Assembly (NCBI GenBank): GCA_000783305.1
Contig: JROE01000008.1
Location: 1-64,000, forward strand
Direction of reading: 5' to 3'
DNA: 64,000 nt
From: Sphingobacteriaceae bacterium DW12
GTDB taxonomy: Bacteria > Bacteroidota > Bacteroidia > Sphingobacteriales > Sphingobacteriaceae
Part shown: piece by piece, positions 44,142 through 53,281 of the stretch
How the letters are laid out: every line of letters begins with the position of its first letter
Numbering within the stretch: position 1 is the stretch's first letter
Translations under genes and position numbers: made by a program
Notes under the pieces: model-generated
Told to the model about the DNA's origin: nothing
The model's database searches: none
The model's input: only the letters and a program-made list of their open reading frames with translations

Positions 44142-45248
44142 ATGGTTATAAAAATAAGAAAAGGCTTTAGTTTTTTGTTCTATTCGATTGGGATATTGTC
44201 AGCGACGTATTCATGTGGGGTATTTGAACCTAAAGCTAATGTAGAAGCTAGCAGCTATAAAAGAAGTCAATACATGAATCCGGTATTTGAACCTATTTTG
44301 GCAGATCCTACGGTCATAAGGGATGAGCAAACAGGTTATTTTTATGCATATGGAACCGAAGACAATTGGGGAGATGGTAAAGGAAATCGTTTGATGCCTA
44401 TTTTGCGATCGGAAGATTTAATTCATTGGACGGAGGTTGATAATGTGTTTAAAGATAAGCCTAACTGGAAGGATCGGGGTGGTCTATGGGCACCAGATAT
44501 TAACAAGATAAATGATCAGTATATCTTGTATTACTCTTACTCGCTTTGGGGTGATCCTGATCCTGGGATTGGATTGGCTGTATCAGCAAACGCAGGAGGA
44601 CCTTTTGTGGATAAGGGTAAATTATTTGTGAGTAGTGAGGTCGAGGTGCCGAATTCTATCGATCCATCCTTGTTTGAAGAGGGAGATGACAAATTTTTAT
44701 TCTGGGGGAGCTTTGGGGAGGGTGTTTCGCAAGGGATACATGGTATCCCTCTTACATCCGATGGGACTGGTGTGCATGATCTGCAAGAGAAATTTAAGGT
44801 AGCGGCTGGAGATTGGGAGGCAGCGATGATTCACAAACGTGACGGATATTACTATTTATTTGGGTCAAAAGGGAGTTGTTGCGAGGGTGCAAATAGTAAG
44901 TACCATGTATTGGTGGCCCGATCTAAATCGTTGAAGGGGCCTTATTTAGATCGATTGGGTAAAGATATCAACATGCGAGGGGCAGGAACACTTGTGCTCA
45001 AGGGAAGTGATAAAATTGTAGGACCAGGACATCACAGTAAGATTATAAAAGACGATGAGGGGACGGATTGGTTACTTTACCATGCCATTCAAAAAAGTAA
45101 TGGAAAGGTATCGGGTGGTGCTAGTCGACGTATGCTGATGTTGGATAAAGTTGTATGGACAGAAGGATGGCCAGTGATTGGCACGGGTGAACCGAGTCAA
45201 TCCTTGGATGATAGTCCTGTATTTAAAAAGATGAAATATGATAACTAA
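44142..45248 (+). CDS. GH43 family lipoprotein, endo-/exo-arabinanase type
   Basis: 368 residues with a lipobox-like SATYSC (Cys25). GH43 residues are present: D55 (LADPTVIRDEQTGYFYAYGT), D174 (NSIDPSLFEE) and E226 (WEAAMIHKRDGYYYLFGSKGSCCEG). The YYLFGSKGSCCEG and PGHHSKI segments are typical of arabinan endo-1,5-alpha-L-arabinanases and their relatives. Likely outer-membrane or periplasmic. It overlaps the next GH43 gene by 11 bases and diverges from the kinase gene. Confidence 0.9.
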   Translation: MVIKIRKGFSFLFYSIGILSATYSCGVFEPKANVEASSYKRSQYMNPVFEPILADPTVIRDEQTGYFYAYGTEDNWGDGKGNRLMPILRSEDLIHWTEVDNVFKDKPNWKDRGGLWAPDINKINDQYILYYSYSLWGDPDPGIGLAVSANAGGPFVDKGKLFVSSEVEVPNSIDPSLFEEGDDKFLFWGSFGEGVSQGIHGIPLTSDGTGVHDLQEKFKVAAGDWEAAMIHKRDGYYYLFGSKGSCCEGANSKYHVLVARSKSLKGPYLDRLGKDINMRGAGTLVLKGSDKIVGPGHHSKIIKDDEGTDWLLYHAIQKSNGKVSGGASRRMLMLDKVVWTEGWPVIGTGEPSQSLDDSPVFKKMKYDN

Positions 45249-46326
45249 AAATTTACGAGTATCCTTATTGATTGGTTGCTGGTTGCTGTTTTTCTCAACA
45301 GTACATGCCCAATCAAACAATCCGTTGGATGTTGCTTTTGGAGATCCATTTGTGCTTTATGATAAAGATACGGATTGCTATTATATGTACGGCACTGGAG
45401 GAGTGGAAAATGGCTTTGTGGCCTATGCATCCAAGGATTTAAAGCAGTGGGAGAACCAAGGTACTGTGTACACAGCTCGACAAGAAAAAGGCTGGGGAAC
45501 GAAAGATTTCTGGGCTCCTGAAGTATATAAGCGCGGGGGTAAGTACTATATGTTTTATAGTGCGCATTGGAAAGATAATCCTAATGAGGAACTGGAAAAT
45601 TATCGGATTGGTATTGCTATATCAACGAGTCCTACAGGTCCATTTATAGATATGACAGGTAGTCCGCTATTTGACCCGGGATATCCAATCATTGACGGGA
45701 ACGTGTACTTCGCTGAAGATGGACGATTGTATCTTTATTATTCCAGATGTTGTTATAAAAATCCAGTTCAATCTGAAATTGCAGATTGGGCGAAGCAGAA
45801 GGGAATGTTTGATGAGATAGAAGAGAGCTGGATATATGGAGTAGAGCTTGCAGCAGATTTTTCGCATGTCATAGGTGAGCCTAAATTGTTGTTACGCCCT
45901 CCTGTCTCGCTGGCTGATAAACAATCTGAATGGGAGAGTAGATCTGTAACTTCAGGTGAAGTGAATAGAAGATGGACAGAAGGCTCATATCTGTTTAAGC
46001 ATAATGGGCTTTATTACATGATGTACTCTGCTAATCATTTCGGAGGAGAGAATTATGCTGTGGGCTACGCAACAGCCTCGAATCCACTAGGGCCATTCGA
46101 GAAGTCTTCAACGAACCCCATATTACAGAAAAACACACCAAATGGGGGGATCGTTTCGGGAACAGGGCATAACAGTATATTGAAAGATAAAGAAGGCAAA
46201 GTATGGTGTGTATACCATGCACGTACAGCTAAAACTGGAAGTCAGCGCTTAGTGTTTTTAGATGAATTGAAGATTTTGCCTAGCGGTCAGCTGATTGTGG
46301 AGGGACCGACTGTCAAGCCTCAGTGA
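45238..46326 (+). CDS. GH43 family glycosidase
   Basis: 362 residues with signal peptide to VHAQ. D36 (FGDPFVLYDKDTDCYYMYGTG), D153 (IIDGNVYFAEDG) and E248 (RRWTEGSYLFKHNGLYYMMYSANHF) match the GH43 base, modulator and acid. It resembles the enzyme at 30484 more than its immediate neighbour (both share the YSANHF...YAVGYATAS stretch). Starts inside the end of the 44142 gene (11-base overlap), so translation is coupled. Probably trims arabinofuranose from oligosaccharides. Confidence 0.9.
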   Translation: MITKNLRVSLLIGCWLLFFSTVHAQSNNPLDVAFGDPFVLYDKDTDCYYMYGTGGVENGFVAYASKDLKQWENQGTVYTARQEKGWGTKDFWAPEVYKRGGKYYMFYSAHWKDNPNEELENYRIGIAISTSPTGPFIDMTGSPLFDPGYPIIDGNVYFAEDGRLYLYYSRCCYKNPVQSEIADWAKQKGMFDEIEESWIYGVELAADFSHVIGEPKLLLRPPVSLADKQSEWESRSVTSGEVNRRWTEGSYLFKHNGLYYMMYSANHFGGENYAVGYATASNPLGPFEKSSTNPILQKNTPNGGIVSGTGHNSILKDKEGKVWCVYHARTAKTGSQRLVFLDELKILPSGQLIVEGPTVKPQ

Positions 46327-46353
46327 AACGGGCCTTTTTTTCTCCGATAGTAC

Positions 46354-46395
46354 ATAGCAAACCTCTCAAAAATATATTTTTGAGAGGTTTGCTAT
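46354..46395. terminator. Bidirectional terminator, perfect 42-bp palindrome
   Basis: 46354-46374 is exactly complementary to 46375-46395, including AAACCTCTCAAAAATA and its mirror. It lies between the converging GH43 (+) and response-regulator (-) genes. Confidence 0.7.
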
Positions 46396-46408
46396 TCTTG
46401 GATGAGGG

Positions 46409-47188
46409 TTATGAAACTTTTACTTCGACATACTCCTTCGGACCAACACCAAACTGCTTTTGAAAATTACGAGTAAAGTGAGAAGGCCAATTGAATCCTA
46501 CCATAGTGGATATTTCATAAATTTTGTAACCGCCGTCCAGTAACAGTTCAGCCGCTCTCTTCAATCTAGTGATATTAATCAATTCATTAGGGGAAAGGTC
46601 TGAGACGGCCTTTATTTTTCGATATAATGTTGGACGACTCATATTCATATTGTCAGCAAGCATATCAACGCTTAAGCATGGTTCTGAAATATTCTTTAAT
46701 ATCAACATGTTGAGTTTTTCAAGAAATGCTTGGTCGGATTTGTTAAGGGCGATACTCTGTAGGGGTGCTACTGGAGATTTGTTATAGTGTTCCCTTACAT
46801 GTCTTCTGTTACGCAAGAGGCTATCAATCTGAGCTTGTAAAAAAGAAGGGGAAAAGGGTTTCTCTATGTAGGCATCGGCTCCGTACTTTAACCCTTCAAT
46901 CTTGGATTGAAGACTTATTTTTGCTGTTAACATAATAAATGGAATGTGCGAGTAGGTGATATCCTCCTTTAGTTTGGTACAGAGTTCATATCCATCGATA
47001 TACGGCATCATGATGTCACTTACAATGAGGTCAACAGCGTGTTCGGATAAGTAATCCAACACCTCTTGCCCATTATTCGCTTTAACGATGATATAACTGT
47101 CTCCTAAGACTTCGGCAATGAAATCGAGTATATCTTGATGGTCATCGGCTATAAGTATAGTCGAGCGAGATGTGGCGTGATTGTTCAT
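46409..47188 (-). CDS. Response regulator: receiver + AraC-type DNA-binding domain
   Basis: 259 residues. Receiver with acidic D15-D16, phosphoacceptor D58 (LIVSDIMMPYIDGYELC), T88 (IMLTAK) and K110 (YIEKPF). A linker resembling that of HTCS proteins leads to two HTH motifs (LSVDMLADNMNMSRPTLYRKIKAVSDLSPNELI; IYEISTMVGFNWPSHFTRNFQKQFGVGPKEY). This is precisely the C-terminal part that the kinase at 40808-43930 lacks. The phosphorelay from H832 of that kinase to D58, and control of the PUL genes, are inferred from domain complementarity and location. Confidence 0.9.
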   Translation of the reverse strand: MNNHATSRSTILIADDHQDILDFIAEVLGDSYIIVKANNGQEVLDYLSEHAVDLIVSDIMMPYIDGYELCTKLKEDITYSHIPFIMLTAKISLQSKIEGLKYGADAYIEKPFSPSFLQAQIDSLLRNRRHVREHYNKSPVAPLQSIALNKSDQAFLEKLNMLILKNISEPCLSVDMLADNMNMSRPTLYRKIKAVSDLSPNELINITRLKRAAELLLDGGYKIYEISTMVGFNWPSHFTRNFQKQFGVGPKEYVEVKVS

Positions 47189-47739
47189 AAGAGATATAAA
47201 TGGTTTGGGTACACGAATATACCAATATTAATTGTTTTTGATAGGCTCCCCATCTGCAAATTATGAAAACGAACTGAGGTGCTGAATTGAAGCGATTTGT
47301 TTTATTAATTGGATTGCTAGGGTTATTTTTTTCTAACGGATACTTCCTCTATGAAAACCAATCAATTGGCTCTTTGGTTGTTCAATAAACGGAGTTAGCA
47401 CGGCCTTCAGCAGTGCGATAATTCTTTGAATCATAATGTTACTGTGCGATGGTTATTCTAAAGAGCAAAATAACTAAAGATGTTGATATAAGCTGTTCAA
47501 TTGTTTATTAATCTGTATCAATTTATCAAGGATGAAGGGGGGGCAGCTTTATTGTTTCATTTGAGGCGAGAGAGTGGTCTGCGTGTTGACTTTATTATCC
47601 CTATACGTTCGATAACGGATATATTAGGATCAATAATGGTTCGGAGGGATAGGGTCAATGGTGTACGAATTGTCGATGTGGATCATATAGGTCGAATTAT
47701 ATTCTTTACTTTTGCACGGATAAAATTTACGGCATCGCA
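47189..47739. other. 551-base intergenic region
   Basis: No clear gene. A 33-codon frame at 47287-47388 beginning with TTG encodes a signal-peptide-like stretch (KRFVLLIGLLGLFFSNGYFLYEN) and stops; it may be a relic or a small membrane peptide. A frame at 47501-47803 is not protein-like. A -7 box TACTTTTG at 47707-47714 fits a promoter for the threonine aldolase gene. Confidence 0.45.
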
Positions 47740-48765
47740 ATGTATAGTTTTAAAAATGATTATTCGGAAGGGGCACACCCTAATATTCTTAAGGCACTGG
47801 TAGATACGAACCTGGTGCAGCAGATGGGATATGGAGAGGACATTTATTGCAGTCTAGCAAAAGATTTGCTGAGACAAAAGATGAATCACTCAGCTGCTGC
47901 TGTTTTTTTTGTTTCGGGGGGGACACAGGCGAATCTTTTGGTTATTGCTTCTTTATTAAGAACACATGAAGCAGTCATCAGCGCGAAGACAGGACATATC
48001 TATGCGAATGAGACCGGCGCTATAGAAGCTACCGGACATCGGGTAATCCCTGTCGAAACTCGAGATGGAAAGCTGCTCCCATCGGATATTGAGCTGGTAT
48101 TGCAGCAGTATGCCATGCGACCTCATGTGATAAAGCCCAAAATGGTTTATATTTCCAACTCGACTGAGATAGGGACGCTCTATAGAAAAGAAGACTTGGA
48201 GCAATTATCTGCTTATTGTAATTCGAGAGAATTATATCTTTTTTTGGATGGAGCTAGATTGGGACATGCTTTGACGGCAGAGGGGAATAACCTGACTTTA
48301 TCTGACGTCTCTCGATTAACAGATGTTTTTTACATTGGGGGAACGAAAAATGGAGCTTTAATGGGGGAGGCTATAGTCTTTAATAAACCGGACCTTGCTT
48401 CGGAATTTGATTATATCCTAAAGCAGCGAGGAGCGCTGTTGGCTAAAGGAAGGTTATTAGGTATTCAATTTGTTGAACTTTTCAAGGATGATCTCTATTT
48501 TTCATTGGCAAGACGAGCTAATGAAATGGCAACGAAAATTGGATCTGCTATCCAAGCAAATGGATATCCGTTTTTGACACCTTCAACGACAAATCAAATT
48601 TTTCCGATTTTGCCAAAGGCATATATTGATATTTTAAGCCAAAAGTATGACTTTTTTGTCTGGAAAGTAGTTGATGAGCATCAATCAGCTATTCGGCTGA
48701 TTACATCTTGGGCAACGGAAGAAAGTCAGGTCGATGAATTTATCAGGGACCTGAATAATCTTTAA
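47740..48765 (+). CDS. ltaE: Low-specificity L-threonine aldolase
   Basis: 341 residues of the fold-type I PLP beta-eliminating lyase family. Landmarks: FKNDYSEGAHPNILKAL, GYGEDIYCSLAKDLLRQ, FVSGGTQANLLVI, the LFLDGARLGHAL cofactor Asp segment and the PLP lysine K203 in YIGGTKNGALMGEA. It splits L-threonine or allo-threonine to glycine and acetaldehyde. Cytoplasmic. A -7 box lies 26 bases upstream of the ATG. Its stop overlaps the stop of the converging TlpA-like gene, with no terminator between. Confidence 0.9.
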   Translation: MYSFKNDYSEGAHPNILKALVDTNLVQQMGYGEDIYCSLAKDLLRQKMNHSAAAVFFVSGGTQANLLVIASLLRTHEAVISAKTGHIYANETGAIEATGHRVIPVETRDGKLLPSDIELVLQQYAMRPHVIKPKMVYISNSTEIGTLYRKEDLEQLSAYCNSRELYLFLDGARLGHALTAEGNNLTLSDVSRLTDVFYIGGTKNGALMGEAIVFNKPDLASEFDYILKQRGALLAKGRLLGIQFVELFKDDLYFSLARRANEMATKIGSAIQANGYPFLTPSTTNQIFPILPKAYIDILSQKYDFFVWKVVDEHQSAIRLITSWATEESQVDEFIRDLNNL

Positions 48766-49334
48766 AAATGATTAAGTGCTAGTGCGGTCTCCGAGTTGTC
48801 GGATTGATATCTCTTGGAATATTTGAGCAGGATATTCTCGAGTACTTTTTCAGTGAGCTGGTGACCTTCTAATGTTGGGAATCCTTCCCAACGCACAATG
48901 CCATCTGGATCCACGATTATACAGTGGGGTATGCCTTTCACTTCTAAGTTGTTTTTTAAGACAGCTTTGGTATCTATCGCACTGAAATAGTCAATTTGAA
49001 TTTGCTTATTGGATTTAACCTTTTCGGCTGTCTCATCAGATATACCAATGATATTAATGCGGTCACTGTATTTTTTGTGCCACTCGTTCAATTCTGGAAT
49101 CACTGCGCGACAGGGACCACACCATGTGGCCCAAAAATCAATTAATAGAAATTTCCCTTCATTTTGCGGGGGGGCTGACAGCCACTCTTCTACATGCAAT
49201 GTTGGGGCTTTTTCATTGAGTATAGATTTGGCCCATAACTTCTTTCCATTATTGGATTCCTGTCCATATGACAGCAGAGATAGCATGCAAAGCATAGTGG
49301 AAAACAAACGTACTAGCAGGGTGTTTTTAATCAT
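48762..49334 (-). CDS. TlpA-like thioredoxin, secreted
   Basis: 190 residues with signal peptide (to SYGQ). TlpA/ResA-type fold: FLLIDFWATWCGPCRAVIPEL with redox pair C72-C75, then GISDET and VKGIPHCIIVDPDGIVRWEG with the cis-Pro. The role is periplasmic disulfide reduction or electron supply to an unknown client. It overlaps the convergent aldolase stop by four bases and is 73 bases downstream of the FG-GAP gene, so possibly in the same transcript. Confidence 0.9.
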   Translation of the reverse strand: MIKNTLLVRLFSTMLCMLSLLSYGQESNNGKKLWAKSILNEKAPTLHVEEWLSAPPQNEGKFLLIDFWATWCGPCRAVIPELNEWHKKYSDRINIIGISDETAEKVKSNKQIQIDYFSAIDTKAVLKNNLEVKGIPHCIIVDPDGIVRWEGFPTLEGHQLTEKVLENILLKYSKRYQSDNSETALALNHF

Positions 49335-49407
49335 ATCGGTTACGTGCTGATGTGCTATAAAAGTATAAGATATTTATGATAAATGATTTCTATTGGGTCG
49401 AAATTAT

Positions 49408-50625
49408 TTATTCCGGTGCTTGTCCTAATAGGAGACGTACTTGTGAGCCCCACCCGCCAATCACCATGTCGTCAATTCCATCTGCATTGACATCTCCAAT
49501 AGCAATTCCCCAACTTCTACCCCTAGTTTCTTTTGGAATGACATCTTTTGTAGCGAATGAAAAGTGACCTGTCCCATCATTTCTTAAGGCCTGAACTTGC
49601 ATTTCCTCAAAGGGAGGAATCTTGATTGCACTGAGAATGATATCCATATGTCCATCTTTGTCAAAATCCATAGCTGTGGCAGCATAGGTGGAAAATGATT
49701 GCTCAGGCATTCGAGAGGTGGTCTCATCGATAAAACGGCGATTACCGTGATTGATGAATAATCGTGCGCGAGGGTCTTTGTCATACGCCCCACCATTGCT
49801 AGTTAGGTTTGCAAAAAGCAAATCAAGTCTTCCATCTCCATTTGCATCAAAGACTATGACTTCACGGGTGTGTAGTGGTACATCATGAGGTAATCCTGCG
49901 GTATGCTCTATAAAATTACCGTTTCCGTCGTTGAATAATAGGCGGTTTGGAGGTGCTTCATTGCCTAATACCATGTCGATATGTCCATCACCATCTAAGT
50001 CAACCAATTTGACCGATTGGGTTTGGTCAGAAACCTGAGGCAGGGAAGTCATGGTGCGATCTATAAAGTGCCCTGGACGATCAGGATTATTTATCCAGAG
50101 GAAATTTTGGGGTTTATCTCCAGAATTACCGATAACAATGTCTGCAAATCCATCTCCATTAACGTCGGCTACATCTAATCCATTTGCTTCACTTTTTCCA
50201 AGTAGCCGATCAGAGACATCTGTAAAGGTGCCATCCCCACGACCTAGATAGTACTCATGGTTCTGATCATCTTCGGCAACAAAAATCAGATCCAAGTGAC
50301 CGTCGTGGTCAAAATCAGCAGTACGCACATGTTCGGTATCATGATTTTTCTCTACAAAAGCGCCTTTCTTCCATGTAAAGATTCCTTTGCCATCATTGAG
50401 GTACAGCCTATTGGGTTGTGACTCTAATGCTAGCACCATGTCTAAATCACCATCACCGTCCACATCTAGAAGTACAACATCTAATGCATGGGTTTTGGCG
50501 TCTTGGGGAAGATGACTGGATGTGACGTCTTTGAAATACGTATTCTGTGCAAAGAGGTCTTGGGAAAAGCAAATGGTTACCAAAATATAGACTGAACCTA
50601 GTGACTGTTTGAAATAAGTGTTCAT
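49408..50625 (-). CDS. Secreted FG-GAP/VCBS seven-repeat propeller protein
   Basis: 405 residues with signal peptide (to LFAQ). Seven calcium-binding loops of the D-x-D-x-DG-x-x-D type are visible: DVDGDGDLDMV, DFDHDGHLDLI, DVNGDGFADIV, DLDGDGHIDMV, DANGDGRLDLL, DFDKDGHMDII, DVNADGIDDMV, so it should close as a seven-bladed integrin-like propeller. There is no other domain. Extracellular or periplasmic binding function is likely; ligand unknown. Confidence 0.85.
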   Translation of the reverse strand: MNTYFKQSLGSVYILVTICFSQDLFAQNTYFKDVTSSHLPQDAKTHALDVVLLDVDGDGDLDMVLALESQPNRLYLNDGKGIFTWKKGAFVEKNHDTEHVRTADFDHDGHLDLIFVAEDDQNHEYYLGRGDGTFTDVSDRLLGKSEANGLDVADVNGDGFADIVIGNSGDKPQNFLWINNPDRPGHFIDRTMTSLPQVSDQTQSVKLVDLDGDGHIDMVLGNEAPPNRLLFNDGNGNFIEHTAGLPHDVPLHTREVIVFDANGDGRLDLLFANLTSNGGAYDKDPRARLFINHGNRRFIDETTSRMPEQSFSTYAATAMDFDKDGHMDIILSAIKIPPFEEMQVQALRNDGTGHFSFATKDVIPKETRGRSWGIAIGDVNADGIDDMVIGGWGSQVRLLLGQAPE

Positions 50626-50795
50626 AGATTTTTGAGTTGGTAAATGTTAATATACAAATAATTATCGTTTTGTAGAGAAGAAATATTGGAAAGGGTAGAA
50701 GGTACTTTGACTCAGTTAATATATACGTACCGTGCGAATGTGTTTAAATGGTCAAAGGGTCCCGTTATCAATAAAAACTTGCTAAATTTGTGAAA

Positions 50796-51791
50796 ATGAC
50801 AAATCGTATGCTGATCATTGACTCTCCATCCCATAATGCCTTTTTCAATATTGCTTCGGAGGAGTACTTGTTGTACAAATATCCAAAGGCAGATATCTTT
50901 CTTCTTTATATCAATGCTCCTTCTATAATCGTTGGTAAATTTCAAAATACGCTTGCTGAAATCAATCTAGATTACGTAAACCAACAAAATATTAAAGTGG
51001 TGAGGAGAATGTCGGGAGGAGGTGCTGTATACCACGATATGGGGAATCTGAATTTTTCGTTCCACGCATTGTTGGAATCTAATGATTTTATGGATTTTTC
51101 TACATTTACGCAGCCCGTTGTAAACGTGTTGAACAGTATGGACGTACCTGCTAAATTGGAAGGTAGGAACGATTTACTGGTAGCGGGTAAAAAATTTAGT
51201 GGCAATGCTAAGTTTGCAAAAAATGGGAAGATGGTTCAACATGGTACTATATTATTTGACTCGGAAATGCAGGTATTGGTGGGTGCATTGAAGGTCAACC
51301 CGTTAAAATTTGTCGATAAGGCTGTCAAATCTAATAGAGCAAGAGTGACAAACCTTATTGAATACCTACCCGAGAATACAACAATAACGATACTAAAGGG
51401 GAGATTAATTGCTGAAATCTTAAAAAATAACGTGGGCGCTCAGATATATGAGTTCAATGAGGAGGATATTCAGAGCATTGAAAAGTTGGTGAAGGAAAAG
51501 TATGAAACATGGGACTGGAACTTTGGCACTTCTCCCCATTATAATTTCAAAAAGGCTGTCAAAATACCGGCTGGATTTATAGAAATACATCTGGACGTCG
51601 ATAAAGGCTTCATCCGTAAGGCAAAAATATTTGGAGACTTCTTTGCATCTCTGCCCATAGAAGATTTGGAGCAGGTATTGATTGGTCAAAAACATAGTCT
51701 TGAGCGTATTGCACAATTATTCGATGGGATAGATTTGACAGCATATTTTGGGAAAGTCAATCAAGACGAAATCCTTGATTTATTTAAATAA
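50796..51791 (+). CDS. lplA: Lipoate--protein ligase
   Basis: 331 residues. LplA core: NAFFNIASEEYLLY, IVGKFQNTLAEIN, RRMSGGGAVYHDMGNLNFSF (substrate-binding loop), and GKKFSGNAKFAKNGKMVQHGTILFD with the catalytic Lys; the C-terminal accessory domain (FIEIHLDVDKGFIRKAKIFGDFF) is present. It activates free lipoate with ATP and attaches it to E2 or GcvH lipoyl domains. ATG 50796 or 50808 may be the start: a -7 box TAAATTTG ends at 50790, so an mRNA starting near 50796 would be nearly leaderless. Confidence 0.92.
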   Translation: MTNRMLIIDSPSHNAFFNIASEEYLLYKYPKADIFLLYINAPSIIVGKFQNTLAEINLDYVNQQNIKVVRRMSGGGAVYHDMGNLNFSFHALLESNDFMDFSTFTQPVVNVLNSMDVPAKLEGRNDLLVAGKKFSGNAKFAKNGKMVQHGTILFDSEMQVLVGALKVNPLKFVDKAVKSNRARVTNLIEYLPENTTITILKGRLIAEILKNNVGAQIYEFNEEDIQSIEKLVKEKYETWDWNFGTSPHYNFKKAVKIPAGFIEIHLDVDKGFIRKAKIFGDFFASLPIEDLEQVLIGQKHSLERIAQLFDGIDLTAYFGKVNQDEILDLFK

Positions 51792-51969
51792 TTCTACTTC
51801 CTTGCCGCTTCTGCTGGATCGGATTTGTTGGTGTTGATTCATCAGAATGCTATTGTATGGTTTAGGCGGATTTGCTTTTTGATAAGGAAATGTGATAGCT
51901 TAAGGAATTTGGCTTTTATGTTTATTTTGTTAGATTAGTGATTATTAGCCAATTATTAACCTCTTTTTA

Positions 51970-53205
51970 ATGTTTAGGATACTGATTTTTATTGCTTTTT
52001 TGCTCTTGGGTGGAAAAGGCATTTATGGGCAGCAACTTGCGCGATCGGCGAATCGACAAAATTTCACCAATATAGATTCGGTAAAGGATAGGCCTATTCT
52101 CAAATGGAAATTCCAAACGGAAGGAAAGATATTTTCCTCTCCTGTAGTGTTTGGAAATAAGGTGCTGATCGGCTCATGTGACAGTAACTTATATGCACTC
52201 GATAAAATCGACGCAAAGTTGCTTTGGAAATTTAAAACTAATGGTGAAGTACGGTCGTCAGTCGCGATTGCCTCCAATCGAGTATTTTTCCTTTCTAGCG
52301 ATGGGGTTTTCTATGCACTGGATGCTGATTCTGGACTGCTGCAATGGGAATTTAAGACGGAGGGTGAAAAAATCTACGATACTTGGGATTACTATCAATC
52401 GTCTCCGGCAATACAAGGTGGAGTGATTTATTTTGGTTGTGGAGATGGTCATATATATGCATTGGATGTGCAGACGGGTGCATTAAAATGGAAGTTTAAA
52501 ACCGGGGGGATAGTACATGCATCACCTACATTGACCGAAGATGCTGTACTGATTGGAAGCTTTGATGGTATTTTTTATTGTTTAGAAACCAATGGTCAAT
52601 TGCGTTGGAAATTCAATACAATAGGGCAACATTACTTTCCTCTTGGGGAGATTCAATTTCATGCGACTGTCTCAGACAGCACAGTGTACTTTGGATCTAG
52701 AGATTTTAATCTGTATGCATTAAAGATTAAGGATGGTGGGGGGCATTGGGTGGATCATCAACATGGAAGCTGGCCTAGTGTGCCGAGTCTGGGGGGGAAG
52801 CAATTGATTGCCACCATGTCAGACTCTTACAGTGTGTTGGTCATGGATAAAGATTACGGAGGAATGATTTACGAGCCCAACGTTCCTATAAATGTTTTTA
52901 GTAGTGCTTCCATATCGGGTAAGTGCGCCTATTTTGGAGCTCTTAATGGAGTTGTATATAAACTAGATCTTGCGACTGGGGGAATTAGCTCCATTTTTCA
53001 AACAGATGCTGGAAAAATGAACAGCGCGCAATTCTTTGATGGGACAGGTAAGCTAAGATCGGATTTGGATAGAACGTACAACTACGATGTCAATCTGCTA
53101 TTTGCGGATTATTTGAAAATGGGGAGTATTTTTTCGACGATATGGGTTGAAGGAAGAACGCTTTACTTCGGTTCGGCAGATGGTGCGGTGTATGCGTTGG
53201 AGTAA
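51970..53205 (+). CDS. Secreted PQQ-like beta-propeller repeat protein
   Basis: 411 residues with signal peptide (to IYGQ). Repeats with the W-x-F-x-T-x-G ... SSP-x-V-x-x-x-x-V-x-x-GS-x-D-x-x-x-YALD pattern recur about seven times (LKWKFQTEGKIFSSPVVF, LLWKFKTNGEVRSSVAIA, LQWEFKTEGEKIY..SSPAI, LKWKFKTGGIVHASPTLT, LRWKFNTIG). This is the PQQ/BamB-like propeller. No enzyme residues for PQQ dehydrogenases are evident, so a binding or scaffolding role is more likely than catalysis. Confidence 0.85.
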   Translation: MFRILIFIAFLLLGGKGIYGQQLARSANRQNFTNIDSVKDRPILKWKFQTEGKIFSSPVVFGNKVLIGSCDSNLYALDKIDAKLLWKFKTNGEVRSSVAIASNRVFFLSSDGVFYALDADSGLLQWEFKTEGEKIYDTWDYYQSSPAIQGGVIYFGCGDGHIYALDVQTGALKWKFKTGGIVHASPTLTEDAVLIGSFDGIFYCLETNGQLRWKFNTIGQHYFPLGEIQFHATVSDSTVYFGSRDFNLYALKIKDGGGHWVDHQHGSWPSVPSLGGKQLIATMSDSYSVLVMDKDYGGMIYEPNVPINVFSSASISGKCAYFGALNGVVYKLDLATGGISSIFQTDAGKMNSAQFFDGTGKLRSDLDRTYNYDVNLLFADYLKMGSIFSTIWVEGRTLYFGSADGAVYALE

Positions 53206-53251
53206 TTCCAGTGAATGGATATATGAAATGCTGATGGATCAAAACTGAATT

Positions 53252-53275
53252 AAGGGGGACTGCAATATCCCCCTT
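53252..53275. terminator. Terminator between converging PQQ-like and trpB genes
   Basis: AAGGGGGA (53252-53259) pairs with TCCCCCTT (53268-53275) around an 8-base loop, just past the trpB stop at 53282 on the minus strand. Confidence 0.6.
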
Positions 53276-53281
53276 GATTCC

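Noticed and set aside
47501..47803. 100-codon plus-strand open frame before the threonine aldolase gene
   Set aside because: It overlaps the aldolase start in another frame, has no recognisable domain and contains the likely aldolase promoter.
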